A stretch of DNA of 60,925 nt. Source: Lutibacter sp. GTDB lineage: Bacteria; Bacteroidota; Bacteroidia; Flavobacteriales; Flavobacteriaceae. This document shows, one piece after another, positions 8,367-16,535 of the stretch. Numbering within the stretch: position 1 is the first letter of the stretch; every line of letters starts with the position of its first letter. The notes below the pieces were generated by a model. That model did not search any database, had not been told where the DNA came from, and saw nothing but the letters and a program-made list of their open reading frames with translations. Position numbers and translations under genes: made by a program. Where the stretch lies: positions 1-60,925 of the forward strand of contig DAIDMK010000016.1 of NCBI GenBank assembly GCA_027449025.1, written 5' to 3'.

Positions 8367-9642
8367 ATTTATTTATAAAACTGGCGAACGTTTACGGAAT
8401 CCTTCTCTGTCAAACTGGTTTTATTTTCTGAAAGAATCGGAAACCTGGTCTTTGGCTTCTTTGGAAGCATATCAATTGAAAAAATTGAAGGAATTGATAA
8501 CAGTTGCTTATTCAAAAACAGTTTATTATAAAAATATATTCGATTTATCAGGGCTGAAACCTGCCGACATCCAATCGCTTGAGGATCTCAAAAAACTTCC
8601 CATAATTACTAAAAATGAGCTGCTAAGTTTCAATAAAGAAATTCACACAAATCTAAAATTTAATAAGCTTTTTCAGGCAAATACTTCAGGGACTTCTGGG
8701 GAATCATTGAAATTTAACAGAGAAGAATCTGCCGATTCTTTTAACCGCGCGTCTATTTATAGAGGATATTCCTGGTACCAGGTAAATCCGTGGGAACGCA
8801 ATGGTTATTTTTGGGGTTATAATTTTTCAAGAATAGCGGTGCTTAAAATAAGGATGTTGGATGGTTTACAAAATCGTTTCAGGATATTCAATTATCGAAA
8901 AGAATCGATTGATTTTTTTATCAAAAAGCTTAAAAATGCCAAATTTTTACATGGCTATTCCTCTATGATTTACGAAACGGCTAAAATAATCAATACGCAT
9001 AATTTGGAAAAACCCTTAAATTTAAAAATGGTTAAGGGCACTTCAGAAAAAGTATTTGAAGCCTATCAGGAAGAGATTCAAAAAGCATTTGGACAAAGAA
9101 TCATCAGTGAATATGGTGCTGCTGAAACGGGAATTATTGCTTTTGAATGTAAAAGTGGCAATATGCACCTCAATATGGAGGGCGTGATTGTGGAAGAAAT
9201 TGACCAAGAGATTGTGGTAACCAATTTGCAAATGCAAGCTTTCCCTATTATTCGTTATAAATTGGGCGATTATATTAAATTGGCACCTAATACCAAAACC
9301 TGTGAATGTGGGATGCAACATTTAATCATTGAAGAGGTTACAGGGCGTATTGGGCAGGCTGTTTATGGAAAAAACAATACCTATCCCAGCTTGTATTTTT
9401 ATTATATTTTTAAAAATTTGGCATTAAAACAAGGCTTATTGCTAACTTATCAAGTGGTTCAGGAAGTGAAAGGTAAATTAACTTTTTTGATAGAACAACC
9501 TTTAGATAACAAGCAATTGACACATTTGGAAAATGAAATTGAGGTGTATTTTAAGAATGACATGGAATTTAGTATTGAATATTCGCAAAATTTAACACCT
9601 AATAATAAAAAACTGAAAAGTTTTATCTCTAATATTGTATAA
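8359..9642 (+). CDS. CapK / phenylacetate-CoA ligase-like protein (adenylate-forming family)
   Basis: 427 residues related to the CapK and PaaK branch of AMP-forming ligases. The phosphate-binding loop is clear (ANTSGTSGESLKF, about 110-122), and the adenylate-binding motif reads EYGAAETGII (about 249-258). A Cys pair (CECGMQH) lies near 315. Relatives sit in capsule and exopolysaccharide clusters, but their substrate is mostly unknown. Activation of an acyl or amino-acid substituent for the glycan is a reasonable inference only. It overlaps the upstream GT4 gene and ends directly against the GT2 start, so it belongs to one operon. Confidence 0.85.
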   Translation: MFKFIYKTGERLRNPSLSNWFYFLKESETWSLASLEAYQLKKLKELITVAYSKTVYYKNIFDLSGLKPADIQSLEDLKKLPIITKNELLSFNKEIHTNLKFNKLFQANTSGTSGESLKFNREESADSFNRASIYRGYSWYQVNPWERNGYFWGYNFSRIAVLKIRMLDGLQNRFRIFNYRKESIDFFIKKLKNAKFLHGYSSMIYETAKIINTHNLEKPLNLKMVKGTSEKVFEAYQEEIQKAFGQRIISEYGAAETGIIAFECKSGNMHLNMEGVIVEEIDQEIVVTNLQMQAFPIIRYKLGDYIKLAPNTKTCECGMQHLIIEEVTGRIGQAVYGKNNTYPSLYFYYIFKNLALKQGLLLTYQVVQEVKGKLTFLIEQPLDNKQLTHLENEIEVYFKNDMEFSIEYSQNLTPNNKKLKSFISNIV

Positions 9643-10395
9643 ATGAACCCATTGGTCTCCATAATTACGCCCTGTTATAATGCTGCAGCCTTTATTGCAG
9701 AAACCATTGCGTCTGTGCAAAATCAGACCTTTACAAATTGGGAATGGTTTATTATGGACGATTTTTCAAATGATGCATCCGTTTCCATTATCGAGGAATT
9801 TGCGCAAAATGATACCCGAATTAAATTGTTGCCGCTTAAAAAAAATGCTGGTGCGGCTATCGCCAGAAACATGGGAATTGCCTTGGCAAAAGGAAATTAT
9901 ATGACTTTTATTGATGCGGATGATGTGTGGAAACCAAAGTTTTTAGCAGAAAATGTTGAAAGAATAAAGCAATCTGAAGGTTTTCTTTGTGCCTCATATG
10001 AAATGTATGACGTTACCTTAAAACAAAAAAAAGGGGAGTTAATTGTCCCAGAATTTGCAACCTACGAGGCTATTTTAAAAACCAATACGGTCAGTTGTTT
10101 GACCGCATTTATAGATATTTCGCGCTTGGGGAAGGAGTTTATGCCCGAAATAAAATACCGGCAGGATATGGGGCTGTGGTTAAAATACCTTAAGAAAATA
10201 AATAGGGTGGAAGGCATTCAGCAAAGTTTGGCCATATACAGAATTCGAAAACAATCGCTTTCAAACAATAAAATAAACTTATTAAAACATCAGTGGACTT
10301 TTTACCGAGACGTGGAAAAATTATCTATTTTAATGTCGGGCTATTATTTTAGTATTTGGATGTATTATGGCGCAAAAAAATACTGGTTGCTGTAA
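9643..10395 (+). CDS. Glycosyltransferase family 2 (GT-A fold)
   Basis: An inverting GT-A enzyme of 250 residues. The N-terminus VSIITPCYNAAAFIAETIAS, the WEWFIMDDFSND segment and the metal-binding DADD motif (about 90-93) are the standard GT2 landmarks. A QDMGLWLKYL segment provides the expected acidic base region. The C-terminus has a hydrophobic stretch (SILMSGYYFSIWMYYGAKKYW) like those of WaaE/KdtX-type relatives, perhaps for membrane association. It starts directly after the stop codon of the CapK-like gene and is the last gene of that run. A heptanucleotide array begins directly after it. Confidence 0.92.
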   Translation: MNPLVSIITPCYNAAAFIAETIASVQNQTFTNWEWFIMDDFSNDASVSIIEEFAQNDTRIKLLPLKKNAGAAIARNMGIALAKGNYMTFIDADDVWKPKFLAENVERIKQSEGFLCASYEMYDVTLKQKKGELIVPEFATYEAILKTNTVSCLTAFIDISRLGKEFMPEIKYRQDMGLWLKYLKKINRVEGIQQSLAIYRIRKQSLSNNKINLLKHQWTFYRDVEKLSILMSGYYFSIWMYYGAKKYWLL

Positions 10396-10430
10396 AAAAG
10401 TCAAAAGTCAAAAGTCAAAAGCTCAAAGTT
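10396..10430 (+). repeat. Heptanucleotide tandem array
   Basis: Three perfect AAAAGTC units followed by AAAAGCT and CAAAGTT, beginning at the stop of the GT2 gene. The motif resembles 2499-2530. Confidence 0.8.
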
Positions 10431-10509
10431 CAGGCAGTTAATTCTCATCTGAATTAGCCTGTCCCGTTTTTCCGGTGTGAGGACAGAAAATAATTCATCA
10501 TCCAAATTT

Positions 10510-10534
10510 CAAAATCTAAAATTTGGGAAAGCAC
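10510..10534. other. Hairpin in the spacer before the sugar transferase
   Basis: CCAAATTT and AAATTTGG face each other across about nine bases. It lies between two genes on the same strand and has no T-run, so it may be structural only. Confidence 0.4.
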
Positions 10535-10584
10535 AGGCAATTATTTTACAAACCAATCGATAGAAAATTGTAAATAAAATTACA

Positions 10585-10592
10585 TAACTTTG
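10585..10592 (+). promoter_or_regulatory. -7 element of the sugar transferase promoter
   Basis: TAACTTTG, 36 nt before the start. It indicates that this gene is transcribed separately from the GT2 operon. Confidence 0.5.
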
Positions 10593-10628
10593 GCTGTTTG
10601 CTAAATTGAAAAGGTAAAGCGAATTTAA

Positions 10629-12014
10629 ATGAACACAAACAACTTTTATTTCAACATATCTGAGCGCCGACTATATTTACGTGCTCTTGATATTGGATTT
10701 ACCATAGTGGGTTTATATGTGCTCAATATTTATTCTAATTTCAACTATTTTGATTTTTCAAGTTCAAGCTACAATTTATGGGTTGCTACCTTAATAGTTT
10801 ACCTCTTGGTATTTGGGGAAATTTTTGAGATGTACGACCTAAAGATTGCCAGCGACAAGTACTTAACCTTAAAAAGTGCTATTATAACCGTATTTTTCGT
10901 CACTTTATTTTATGTGTTTACCCCTGTAATATCTCCGCCATTGCCTTCGAACAGGTTGCAGTTGGCCTATTTTTCACTAACCATGCTTTTTTCGATTCTT
11001 CTGAATAGATTTTTATACATTCAGTTGATATTCTCTCCCCGTTTCCTGAAAAATATATTGTTAATAGCCGACAGTGCCCAGCTAAAAAATTTGGTTTATG
11101 TCATTCAAAATAAGACTGCAAACCGTATTGTGGCCTATGTGTCAAATGGTGTTTTAAAAGGAAATGACACGTTAAATTATATTGCTATTGCTAATGCAAA
11201 TTTGGAAGAGATTGTTAAAAAAGAGGGGATCAATGAAATTGTAATTTCTTCTAATAATAGCCAATTTATAACGCCAGCCTTAAACAAACAGTTGATTGCA
11301 TTGTTTGAAAAAGGAATGGCCATCAGAAGTGAAGATAATTTTATTGAAGCTGAAAACCATCGCATTTCTGAGACAAAATTAACCTCAGATTTTTATAACT
11401 ATTTTACCTTCAGCAAAACCCATCAAAATAATTTATACATGGCATTTATGCGTGTTTTGGACGTATCTTTTTCACTTGTGGGAATTCTGTTTTTCTTTTT
11501 GTTAATTCCATTTGTTTTTATTGGTAATTTGTTCGCAAATAAAGGAAAATTGTTATACACGCAAAAAAGAGTGGGCAAAAGAGGCAAAATTTTTAAGATT
11601 ATTAAATTTCGTACCATGGTGGTAAATGCCGAAATAAACGGAGCAGAGTGGGCACAAAAAAATGATAGTCGGGTAACCATCTTTGGCAGAATTCTAAGGA
11701 AAACAAGAGTCGATGAAATTCCACAGTTTATCAATGTGTTAATAGGAGATATGAGTTTGATAGGACCCCGTCCTGAAAGGCCAGAATTTGTGTGGATGCT
11801 CGAGCAAGAACTCCCTTTCTATGCCATACGCCATGTTGTAAAACCTGGGTTAACTGGATGGGCGCAAGTCAAGTATCCCTATGCACATTCTGTAGATGAC
11901 CAGCATAAAAAATTAATGTATGATTTGTATTACATCAAAGAGCGAAATTTATTGTTGGATTTAAGAATCATCATCAAAACCATCAGCACCATTTTATTTT
12001 TCCGGGGAACCTAA
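10629..12014 (+). CDS. Undecaprenyl-phosphate sugar phosphotransferase (WcaJ/polyprenyl glycosylphosphotransferase type)
   Basis: This enzyme starts a surface polysaccharide by moving a sugar-1-phosphate onto undecaprenyl phosphate in the inner membrane. Of its 461 residues, the first 140 or so hold four hydrophobic segments. A soluble CoA-binding-like domain follows, then a hydrophobic segment at about 280-300 and the catalytic bacterial sugar transferase domain. Conserved catalytic-domain pieces are KRVGKRGKIFKIIKFRTM, RKTRVDEIPQFINVLIGDMS, LIGPRPERPEF and KPGLTGWAQV. It completes the polysaccharide cluster and probably acts first in it. The identity of the sugar cannot be read from sequence. 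Confidence 0.93.
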   Translation: MNTNNFYFNISERRLYLRALDIGFTIVGLYVLNIYSNFNYFDFSSSSYNLWVATLIVYLLVFGEIFEMYDLKIASDKYLTLKSAIITVFFVTLFYVFTPVISPPLPSNRLQLAYFSLTMLFSILLNRFLYIQLIFSPRFLKNILLIADSAQLKNLVYVIQNKTANRIVAYVSNGVLKGNDTLNYIAIANANLEEIVKKEGINEIVISSNNSQFITPALNKQLIALFEKGMAIRSEDNFIEAENHRISETKLTSDFYNYFTFSKTHQNNLYMAFMRVLDVSFSLVGILFFFLLIPFVFIGNLFANKGKLLYTQKRVGKRGKIFKIIKFRTMVVNAEINGAEWAQKNDSRVTIFGRILRKTRVDEIPQFINVLIGDMSLIGPRPERPEFVWMLEQELPFYAIRHVVKPGLTGWAQVKYPYAHSVDDQHKKLMYDLYYIKERNLLLDLRIIIKTISTILFFRGT

Positions 12015-12033
12015 ACTATTTGTAACTAATCAG

Positions 12034-12218
12034 TACTTAGAGCGCCTAAAGTTTGGCGTACTTAAAGTTAAAAAAGGAGTTATTATAAAAAAGTCTTAAT
12101 GATATTAGTAACCAACCTTTTTTTGAAAAAAGATTAAAAAAATGTAGCATTTTGAATGAGCTGTTATGTTGTAATTAATTTGCTTTAGGCAACTCTAAAC
12201 ACTCCAAACTTAAGGCAC
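12034..12218. repeat. Inverted pair of GCCTAAAGTTTGG-type repeats
   Basis: The left arm (12034-12072) contains GCGCCTAAAGTTTGGCGT. The right arm (12183-12218) reads GTGCCTTAAGTTTGGAGTG on the opposite strand. About 110 bases lie between. A third copy, in direct orientation, is at 57741-57779. The pair lies between convergent genes. Confidence 0.55.
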
Positions 12219-12268
12219 TACTTAATTACAATTATTTTCCCAAGTCAATTTCCACAATTAAAAATCAC

Positions 12269-13855
12269 CTAAAATTCGCTGGTAAAGTGCAGTTTTACAT
12301 TTGGATATTTCTCCTGAGTCATTTGGATGGAAAACGCAGAGTCGGCCAAAAATACCAGTTGTCCTTGTTTATCATGCGCTAAATAACGTTGTTTTACGCG
12401 TTTAAACTCTTTGAATTCCTCACTTTTTGGATCTTTAGGAGCTACCCAGCAGGCCTTGTGCACATGTAAATTTTCGTAACTGCATTTTGCTCCATATTCA
12501 TGTTCCAATCGGTATTGAATTACTTCATATTGTAAGGCACCAACGGTTCCTATAACTTTTCTGCCGTTTAGTTCTAAGGTAAATAACTGCGCAACGCCTT
12601 CATCCATCAATTGATCCAATCCTTTATACAACTGTTTCGATTTCAACGGATCGGCATTGTTTACGTAACGGAAATGTTCTGGCGAGAAGCTAGGAACGCC
12701 TTTAAAGTTCAATACTTCACCTTGGGTAAGCGTATCTCCAATTTTAAAGTTTCCTGTGTCTGGAAGCCCAACGATATCGCCCGGAAAAGACTCTTCAATA
12801 ATTTCTTTTTTTTCGGCAAAAAAGGCATTCGGACTCGAAAATTTGAATTTTTTGTTCAATCGCACATGTAAATAGGGCGCATTTCTTTTAAATGTCCCCG
12901 ATACAATTTTCACAAAAGCCAAGCGATTTCTATGATTTGGGTCCATATTGGCGTGTATTTTAAATACAAACCCGGTAAGCGTTTCCTCTTTAGAATCCAC
13001 CAAGCGCGTATCTGCCATTTTGGGCTGAGGCGATGGCGCAATATCAATAAAGCAGTCCAGCAATTCCTTAACCCCAAAATTGTTTAAGGCCGATCCAAAA
13101 AATACTGGTTGCAATTCACTGTTTAAATAGGCGTTTTTATCAAATTCAGGATATACTTCTGTTAAAATATTTAATTCTTCGCGTAAAACATTTGCCGATT
13201 TTTCACCTATAAATTTGTCAAGTTCCGGCGTAGAAATATCTGTCAATTCAATTCCCTTGGAAACGGTTAGCTTGTTGTCTCCAGAAAATAGGTTTATTTT
13301 CTTTTCGTAAATATTGTAAATCCCCTTAAAATCGTAGCCCATTCCAATAGGAAAGCTCAATGGTGTTACTGTCAAACCCAATTTTTGCTCTACTTCATCC
13401 AGCAAATCAAAAGCGTCTTTTCCCTCCCTGTCCATTTTATTGATAAAAACAATGATGGGAATTTTGCGCATTCTGCAAACTTCCACCAGTTTTTCGGTTT
13501 GTTCCTCAACCCCTTTTGCAACGTCTATCACAACAATAACACTGTCAACCGCCGTCAATGTCCTAAAAGTATCTTCGGCAAAATCCTTGTGACCGGGCGT
13601 GTCTAAAATATTAATTTTTTTTCCTTTATAGTTAAAAGCCAATACAGAAGTGGCCACCGAAATTCCCCTCTGACGTTCAATCTCCATAAAATCGGAAGTG
13701 GCACCTTTCTTTATCTTGTTGCTTTTAACGGCTCCAGCCTCTTGTATGGCGCCCCCAAACAGCAATAATTTTTCGGTCAAGGTGGTTTTTCCCGCATCGG
13801 GATGCGAAATAATTCCAAAAGTGCGTCTGCGTCGTATTTCTTCTAAAAAAGTCAT
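12269..13855 (-). CDS. prfC: Peptide chain release factor 3
   Basis: A translational GTPase that recycles RF1 and RF2 from the ribosome after termination. The G1 loop is SHPDAGKTT, G3 is DTPGH and G4 is NKMD. Domain II and a C-terminal RF3-type domain follow (VGALQYEVIQYRLEHEYGAKC is characteristic of RF3 rather than EF-G). I chose the ATG at 13855, giving MTFLEEIRRRRTFGIISHPDAGKT (528 residues), because the extension back to 13876 encodes only MHLKILL, overlaps the -7 box, and is not part of the family. It is a single gene convergent with the polysaccharide cluster. Confidence 0.96.
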   Translation of the reverse strand: MTFLEEIRRRRTFGIISHPDAGKTTLTEKLLLFGGAIQEAGAVKSNKIKKGATSDFMEIERQRGISVATSVLAFNYKGKKINILDTPGHKDFAEDTFRTLTAVDSVIVVIDVAKGVEEQTEKLVEVCRMRKIPIIVFINKMDREGKDAFDLLDEVEQKLGLTVTPLSFPIGMGYDFKGIYNIYEKKINLFSGDNKLTVSKGIELTDISTPELDKFIGEKSANVLREELNILTEVYPEFDKNAYLNSELQPVFFGSALNNFGVKELLDCFIDIAPSPQPKMADTRLVDSKEETLTGFVFKIHANMDPNHRNRLAFVKIVSGTFKRNAPYLHVRLNKKFKFSSPNAFFAEKKEIIEESFPGDIVGLPDTGNFKIGDTLTQGEVLNFKGVPSFSPEHFRYVNNADPLKSKQLYKGLDQLMDEGVAQLFTLELNGRKVIGTVGALQYEVIQYRLEHEYGAKCSYENLHVHKACWVAPKDPKSEEFKEFKRVKQRYLAHDKQGQLVFLADSAFSIQMTQEKYPNVKLHFTSEF

Positions 13856-13873
13856 TAATAAAATTTTGAGGTG

Positions 13874-13881
13874 CAAATATA
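13874..13881 (-). promoter_or_regulatory. -7 element of the prfC promoter
   Basis: TATATTTG on the minus strand. It lies 18 nt before the chosen ATG and supports that start. Confidence 0.5.
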
Positions 13882-13986
13882 TGGCTAATTAGACGATTTG
13901 GCAATTAGAATTTTCAGGCAATCAAGTCTGGAACTTCATCAAACTTAAATGATTAAAAAACTGCTTTATAATGCAGCTATTATTTT

Positions 13987-14139
13987 GGGCGCTCCCCGCC
14001 AAATGGCGTGGGCGGGCTTTATTCGTTATTTTTATTTTGTTGATAAGGAACTCATGAATACTGGTATTTCGTGGTTCGCTTTGTTTTGTTGCGAAAAGCA
14101 ACAAAAAAAGAGCTCATACAAACCACTTAATCCCTAACC
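13987..14139 (+). repeat. GGGCG...CCTAAC element, copy 1
   Basis: It begins GGGCGCTCCCCGCC...GGGCGGGCTTTATTC. It continues through a GTTGCGAAAAGCAAC hairpin and AAAAAAAGAGCTCA, and ends ATCCCTAACC. The order matches 59712-59812. Confidence 0.65.
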
Positions 14140-14144
14140 AAATT

Positions 14145-14165
14145 GATTTACGATTTAGGAATTTT
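14145..14165 (-). repeat. Heptanucleotide array
   Basis: GATTTAC, GATTTAG, GAATTTT. Same family as 7038-7113. Confidence 0.6.
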
Positions 14166-14249
14166 GTCTGGCGCAATCAAATGTTAACCAAAACAAAATT
14201 GCCATTTGCGGTTAAAATAGAGATTGTCCAATAATTGGTTTATTGCGAT

Positions 14250-14420
14250 TTAATACTTTGTGAATCTTTGTGTTTTTTCTTTGTGAATCTCCGTGTAATA
14301 GCTTTTTATTACGCGGAGTTTCTCGGAGAGCCACGAAGTTGCACAAAGAAGATTTTAGCCATCTAGCGAACTTAGCGTAAAACTTTGCCCTTTGCGTATT
14401 TTCTTTGCGTTTATTTATCA
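14250..14420. repeat. Palindromic region with a 12-bp hairpin
   Basis: CTCCGTGTAATA (14289-14300) pairs with TATTACGCGGAG (14307-14318) over a 6-nt loop. It is flanked by TTTGTG- and TTTGCG-rich sequence (CTAGCGAACTTAGCG, CCCTTTGCG). It looks like a dispersed non-coding repeat, but no second full copy is in the window. Confidence 0.45.
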
Positions 14421-14480
14421 GTTAAATGCAAAATTTAATTGAATTTATTTTTATGGTTTTTATCATAGAATACGCAGATC

Positions 14481-14508
14481 GAATTACGAATTACAATATT
14501 AGATTAAA
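14481..14508 (-). repeat. Heptanucleotide array
   Basis: GAATTAC, GAATTAC, AATATTA, GATTAAA. Confidence 0.6.
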
Positions 14509-14570
14509 AAAAACTTTAAATTACAAATCAAAATTGATAGTTGTTTGCGTATTCCCTTTATAAGTAATAA

Positions 14571-15074
14571 TTAATTTCTTATTTTGGAAGGGTAACTTTT
14601 AGGATCTATGGCAGTAGGGGACCAGCTGTTAAAAAACGCCAATACTTCTTTGGTTGAATAGCCTTTGTTTTCCTCTAAATAAACGCTGTTTTGGGTATGC
14701 AACCTATTTCCTTTTCCATCCAATACCACAAACACTGGAAAACCAAAACGTTGAGGATAACCCAATTCAGCCAAGATTTCCTCATTCCAGTTTTCTTTAG
14801 AATAATTAAGATGATAGGCGATATATTTCCCGGTTAAAACACTTTTTAACGTGTCGTTCTCCGTTGCTTTTTTATTAAACTTAATACACCAGCTGCACCA
14901 GTTTCCGCCAATTTGTAACAATACATGTTTTCCTTCAGCATTTGCTTTAGTAACCATGTTTTGAATATCAGTTTTGGCATCGGCTTCGGGATTGTATAAT
15001 TTTGTTTCTGATGTTTGAGCCCATAAATCAATCACCATTAACAAGGTAAAAACGACTAGAATTATTTTTTTCAT
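14571..15074 (-). CDS. Secreted thioredoxin-fold protein
   Basis: 167 residues with a signal peptide (MKKIILVVFTLLMVIDLWAQ), so it is periplasmic. The thioredoxin fold is shown by the active site GNWCSWCIKF (CxxC) and the cis-Pro region RFGFPVFVV. It resembles the thioredoxin_7 (DUF255-like) group, which reduces or isomerises envelope disulfides. The substrate is unknown. The ATG at 15074 is used because it opens the signal peptide, whereas the frame upstream adds only MHAKSYQ and overlaps the -7 box. It is monocistronic, with repeats downstream. Confidence 0.88.
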   Translation of the reverse strand: MKKIILVVFTLLMVIDLWAQTSETKLYNPEADAKTDIQNMVTKANAEGKHVLLQIGGNWCSWCIKFNKKATENDTLKSVLTGKYIAYHLNYSKENWNEEILAELGYPQRFGFPVFVVLDGKGNRLHTQNSVYLEENKGYSTKEVLAFFNSWSPTAIDPKSYPSKIRN

Positions 15075-15092
15075 TTGATAAGATTTAGCGTG

Positions 15093-15100
15093 CAAAAATA
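15093..15100 (-). promoter_or_regulatory. -7 element of the thioredoxin-like gene
   Basis: TATTTTTG on the minus strand, 18 nt before the ATG. Confidence 0.5.
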
Positions 15101-15402
15101 AGGCTTTTTTTTAAGGGAAAAACTTACTTATGTCATAGTTACCGTTAATTCCTGACCAATTACATAAATACAAGTTTGATTTACAACTGCAGAAATCACT
15201 GGATTTACTTTTCATAACATAATTGAAGCGTCTGATTGGTGCGGGTAAAACCAGAAAAATAAATATTTTTTTATAGAACAACAATGATTTTTTATTTTGC
15301 TCCTCAATATTGGCAATATTTTGTTACCTAATTCTGTTTCTGAACAACATTATTGTCATAACTTTGTTAAATAATTTTTGAAAAATCAATAAAAAGAGGA
15401 CT
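15101..15402. other. Spacer between divergent genes
   Basis: About 300 bases without a supported gene. I see only a weak AATATT hairpin near 15305-15320 and the -7 box of the Smr gene at its right end. Confidence 0.4.
15359..15366 (+). promoter_or_regulatory. -7 element of the Smr-domain gene
   Basis: TAACTTTG, 36 nt before the start codon. Confidence 0.5.
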
Positions 15403-15966
15403 ATGGATTTTAAAATTGGGGACAAAATTGCTGTTATTGATGATGTTATAAAAGGAAAAGTGACTGAAGTGCATCCTACTAAAATTGTAGTTGAGGATGA
15501 GGACGGATTTTCTTATGAATACGCGCCAAAAGAATTGGTAATCATTAGAGAAAGTCAGAAAGAACTTTCTAAATTCAGCGATATTGACAATGAATATTTG
15601 TCTGAAAAGATTAATGATACTTCTTCTAAGAAAAACAAGCCGCAGTTTAAAACAAATGTGAAGCCCGATAAGTTACCACCTATGGAAGTTGATTTGCACA
15701 TCAACCAGCTCATCGCTTCAACAAAGGGAATGGACAATTATGATATGCTTACCCTTCAGTTGGAGACGGCCAAATATAAATTGGAATTTGCGATTAAAAA
15801 CAGAATCCCTAAAATAGTTTTTATTCACGGAATGGGCGCCGGAGTTTTAAAAACAGAATTGGAATTTTTATTTAAAAAATACAATGTTTATTGGAACGAC
15901 GCTTCCTTTCAAAAGTACGGTTTAGGAGCAACAGAAGTTGGAATCTATCAAAATTTAAAAAATTAG
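15403..15966 (+). CDS. Smr-domain protein (MutS2-like C-terminal domain, stand-alone)
   Basis: 187 residues. The N-terminal 50 residues form a small beta-rich module (FKIGDKIAVIDDVIKGKVTEV). A charged linker follows, and the C-terminus is an Smr domain with the DLHINQL start and the IVFIHGMGAGVLKTEL signature (about 141-156). Smr domains act as nicking or RNA/DNA-binding endonucleases in MutS2 and in free-standing proteins. The role of this small flavobacterial form is unknown. Its TAG stop overlaps the TAA of the convergent lipoprotein gene in the four bases TTAG. Confidence 0.85.
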   Translation: MDFKIGDKIAVIDDVIKGKVTEVHPTKIVVEDEDGFSYEYAPKELVIIRESQKELSKFSDIDNEYLSEKINDTSSKKNKPQFKTNVKPDKLPPMEVDLHINQLIASTKGMDNYDMLTLQLETAKYKLEFAIKNRIPKIVFIHGMGAGVLKTELEFLFKKYNVYWNDASFQKYGLGATEVGIYQNLKN

Positions 15967-16451
15967 TTTTTTGTTTCTAATGTCCCAAAATAAAAATTTT
16001 CAAAGTAAATACGTTCCTTACCATCATTAAATAATAATTCTGAAATGGTGATTTCATGAGAATAGCCAGTAATTATACTGTCTTTCAATATTTCTGTTGT
16101 TGTAATATTTACAACTCCTCTTTCATCTGCTTTAAGTTCTTTTAAAATTTTTGGTTCTATGGGCGGAATGTCCTGACAAAAATAGTTTTCAGTAATGCCT
16201 TTATCAAAAATCCGATAGGTTGCTGTTACTGTTGATGAAATAGGAAGCACTCGTACTTTTACTATGGTATCAATCGCTGTTGACGGTAGTGTTAAAACCA
16301 ATACTTCTGTGCTTTTGGTATTTGAGATATATAAAACATATTCTCCGCATATATTCACTTCTTCGGTAAATTCAAAGTCAGGCACATCAAAATCCCCATC
16401 ATTGCAGGCATTTAGAGTGAACGCCAAAAAGAGTATCAATAGTTTTTTCAT
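15963..16451 (-). CDS. Hypothetical lipoprotein
   Basis: 162 residues beginning MKKLLILFLAFTLNACND, a clear lipoprotein signal with the lipidated Cys in LNAC. I start at the ATG at 16451. The longer frame upstream adds 20 residues without lipoprotein features and overlaps the -7 box. The mature part is acidic at its beginning and predicted beta-rich (VLVLTLPSTAIDTIVKVRVLPISSTVTATYRIF), with two isolated Cys residues. I recognise no family. It should sit in the outer membrane or periplasm. It is divergent from the cysteine desulfurase and convergent with the Smr gene. Confidence 0.75.
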   Translation of the reverse strand: MKKLLILFLAFTLNACNDGDFDVPDFEFTEEVNICGEYVLYISNTKSTEVLVLTLPSTAIDTIVKVRVLPISSTVTATYRIFDKGITENYFCQDIPPIEPKILKELKADERGVVNITTTEILKDSIITGYSHEITISELLFNDGKERIYFENFYFGTLETKN

Positions 16452-16468
16452 AAGAAATAATTTCAACA

Positions 16469-16476
16469 CAAAAATA
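16469..16476 (-). promoter_or_regulatory. -7 element of the lipoprotein gene
   Basis: TATTTTTG on the minus strand. Confidence 0.5.
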
Positions 16477-16521
16477 GAATTTTTAGCCAAGTCAGCACCA
16501 AATGAAACCAACTATTTTAAT

Positions 16522-16529
16522 TACTTTTG
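16522..16529 (+). promoter_or_regulatory. -7 element of the cysteine desulfurase/manA operon
   Basis: TACTTTTG ends only 6 nt before the ATG at 16536. The transcript would have almost no leader. Confidence 0.5.
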
Positions 16530-16535
16530 CTTTTA

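Larger units (their letters stand above)
13856..14570. other. Repeat-filled spacer between prfC and the thioredoxin-like gene
   Basis: No gene is supported here. The spacer contains a GGGCG-type element (13987-14139), heptanucleotide arrays (14145-14165, 14481-14508) and an rRNA-unrelated hairpin region (14250-14420). Short open frames on both strands overlap the repeats and have no recognisable content. Confidence 0.5.

Noticed and set aside
13922-14137. Short frames on both strands downstream of prfC
   Set aside because: They overlap the GGGCG-type element and a heptanucleotide array and have no protein features.
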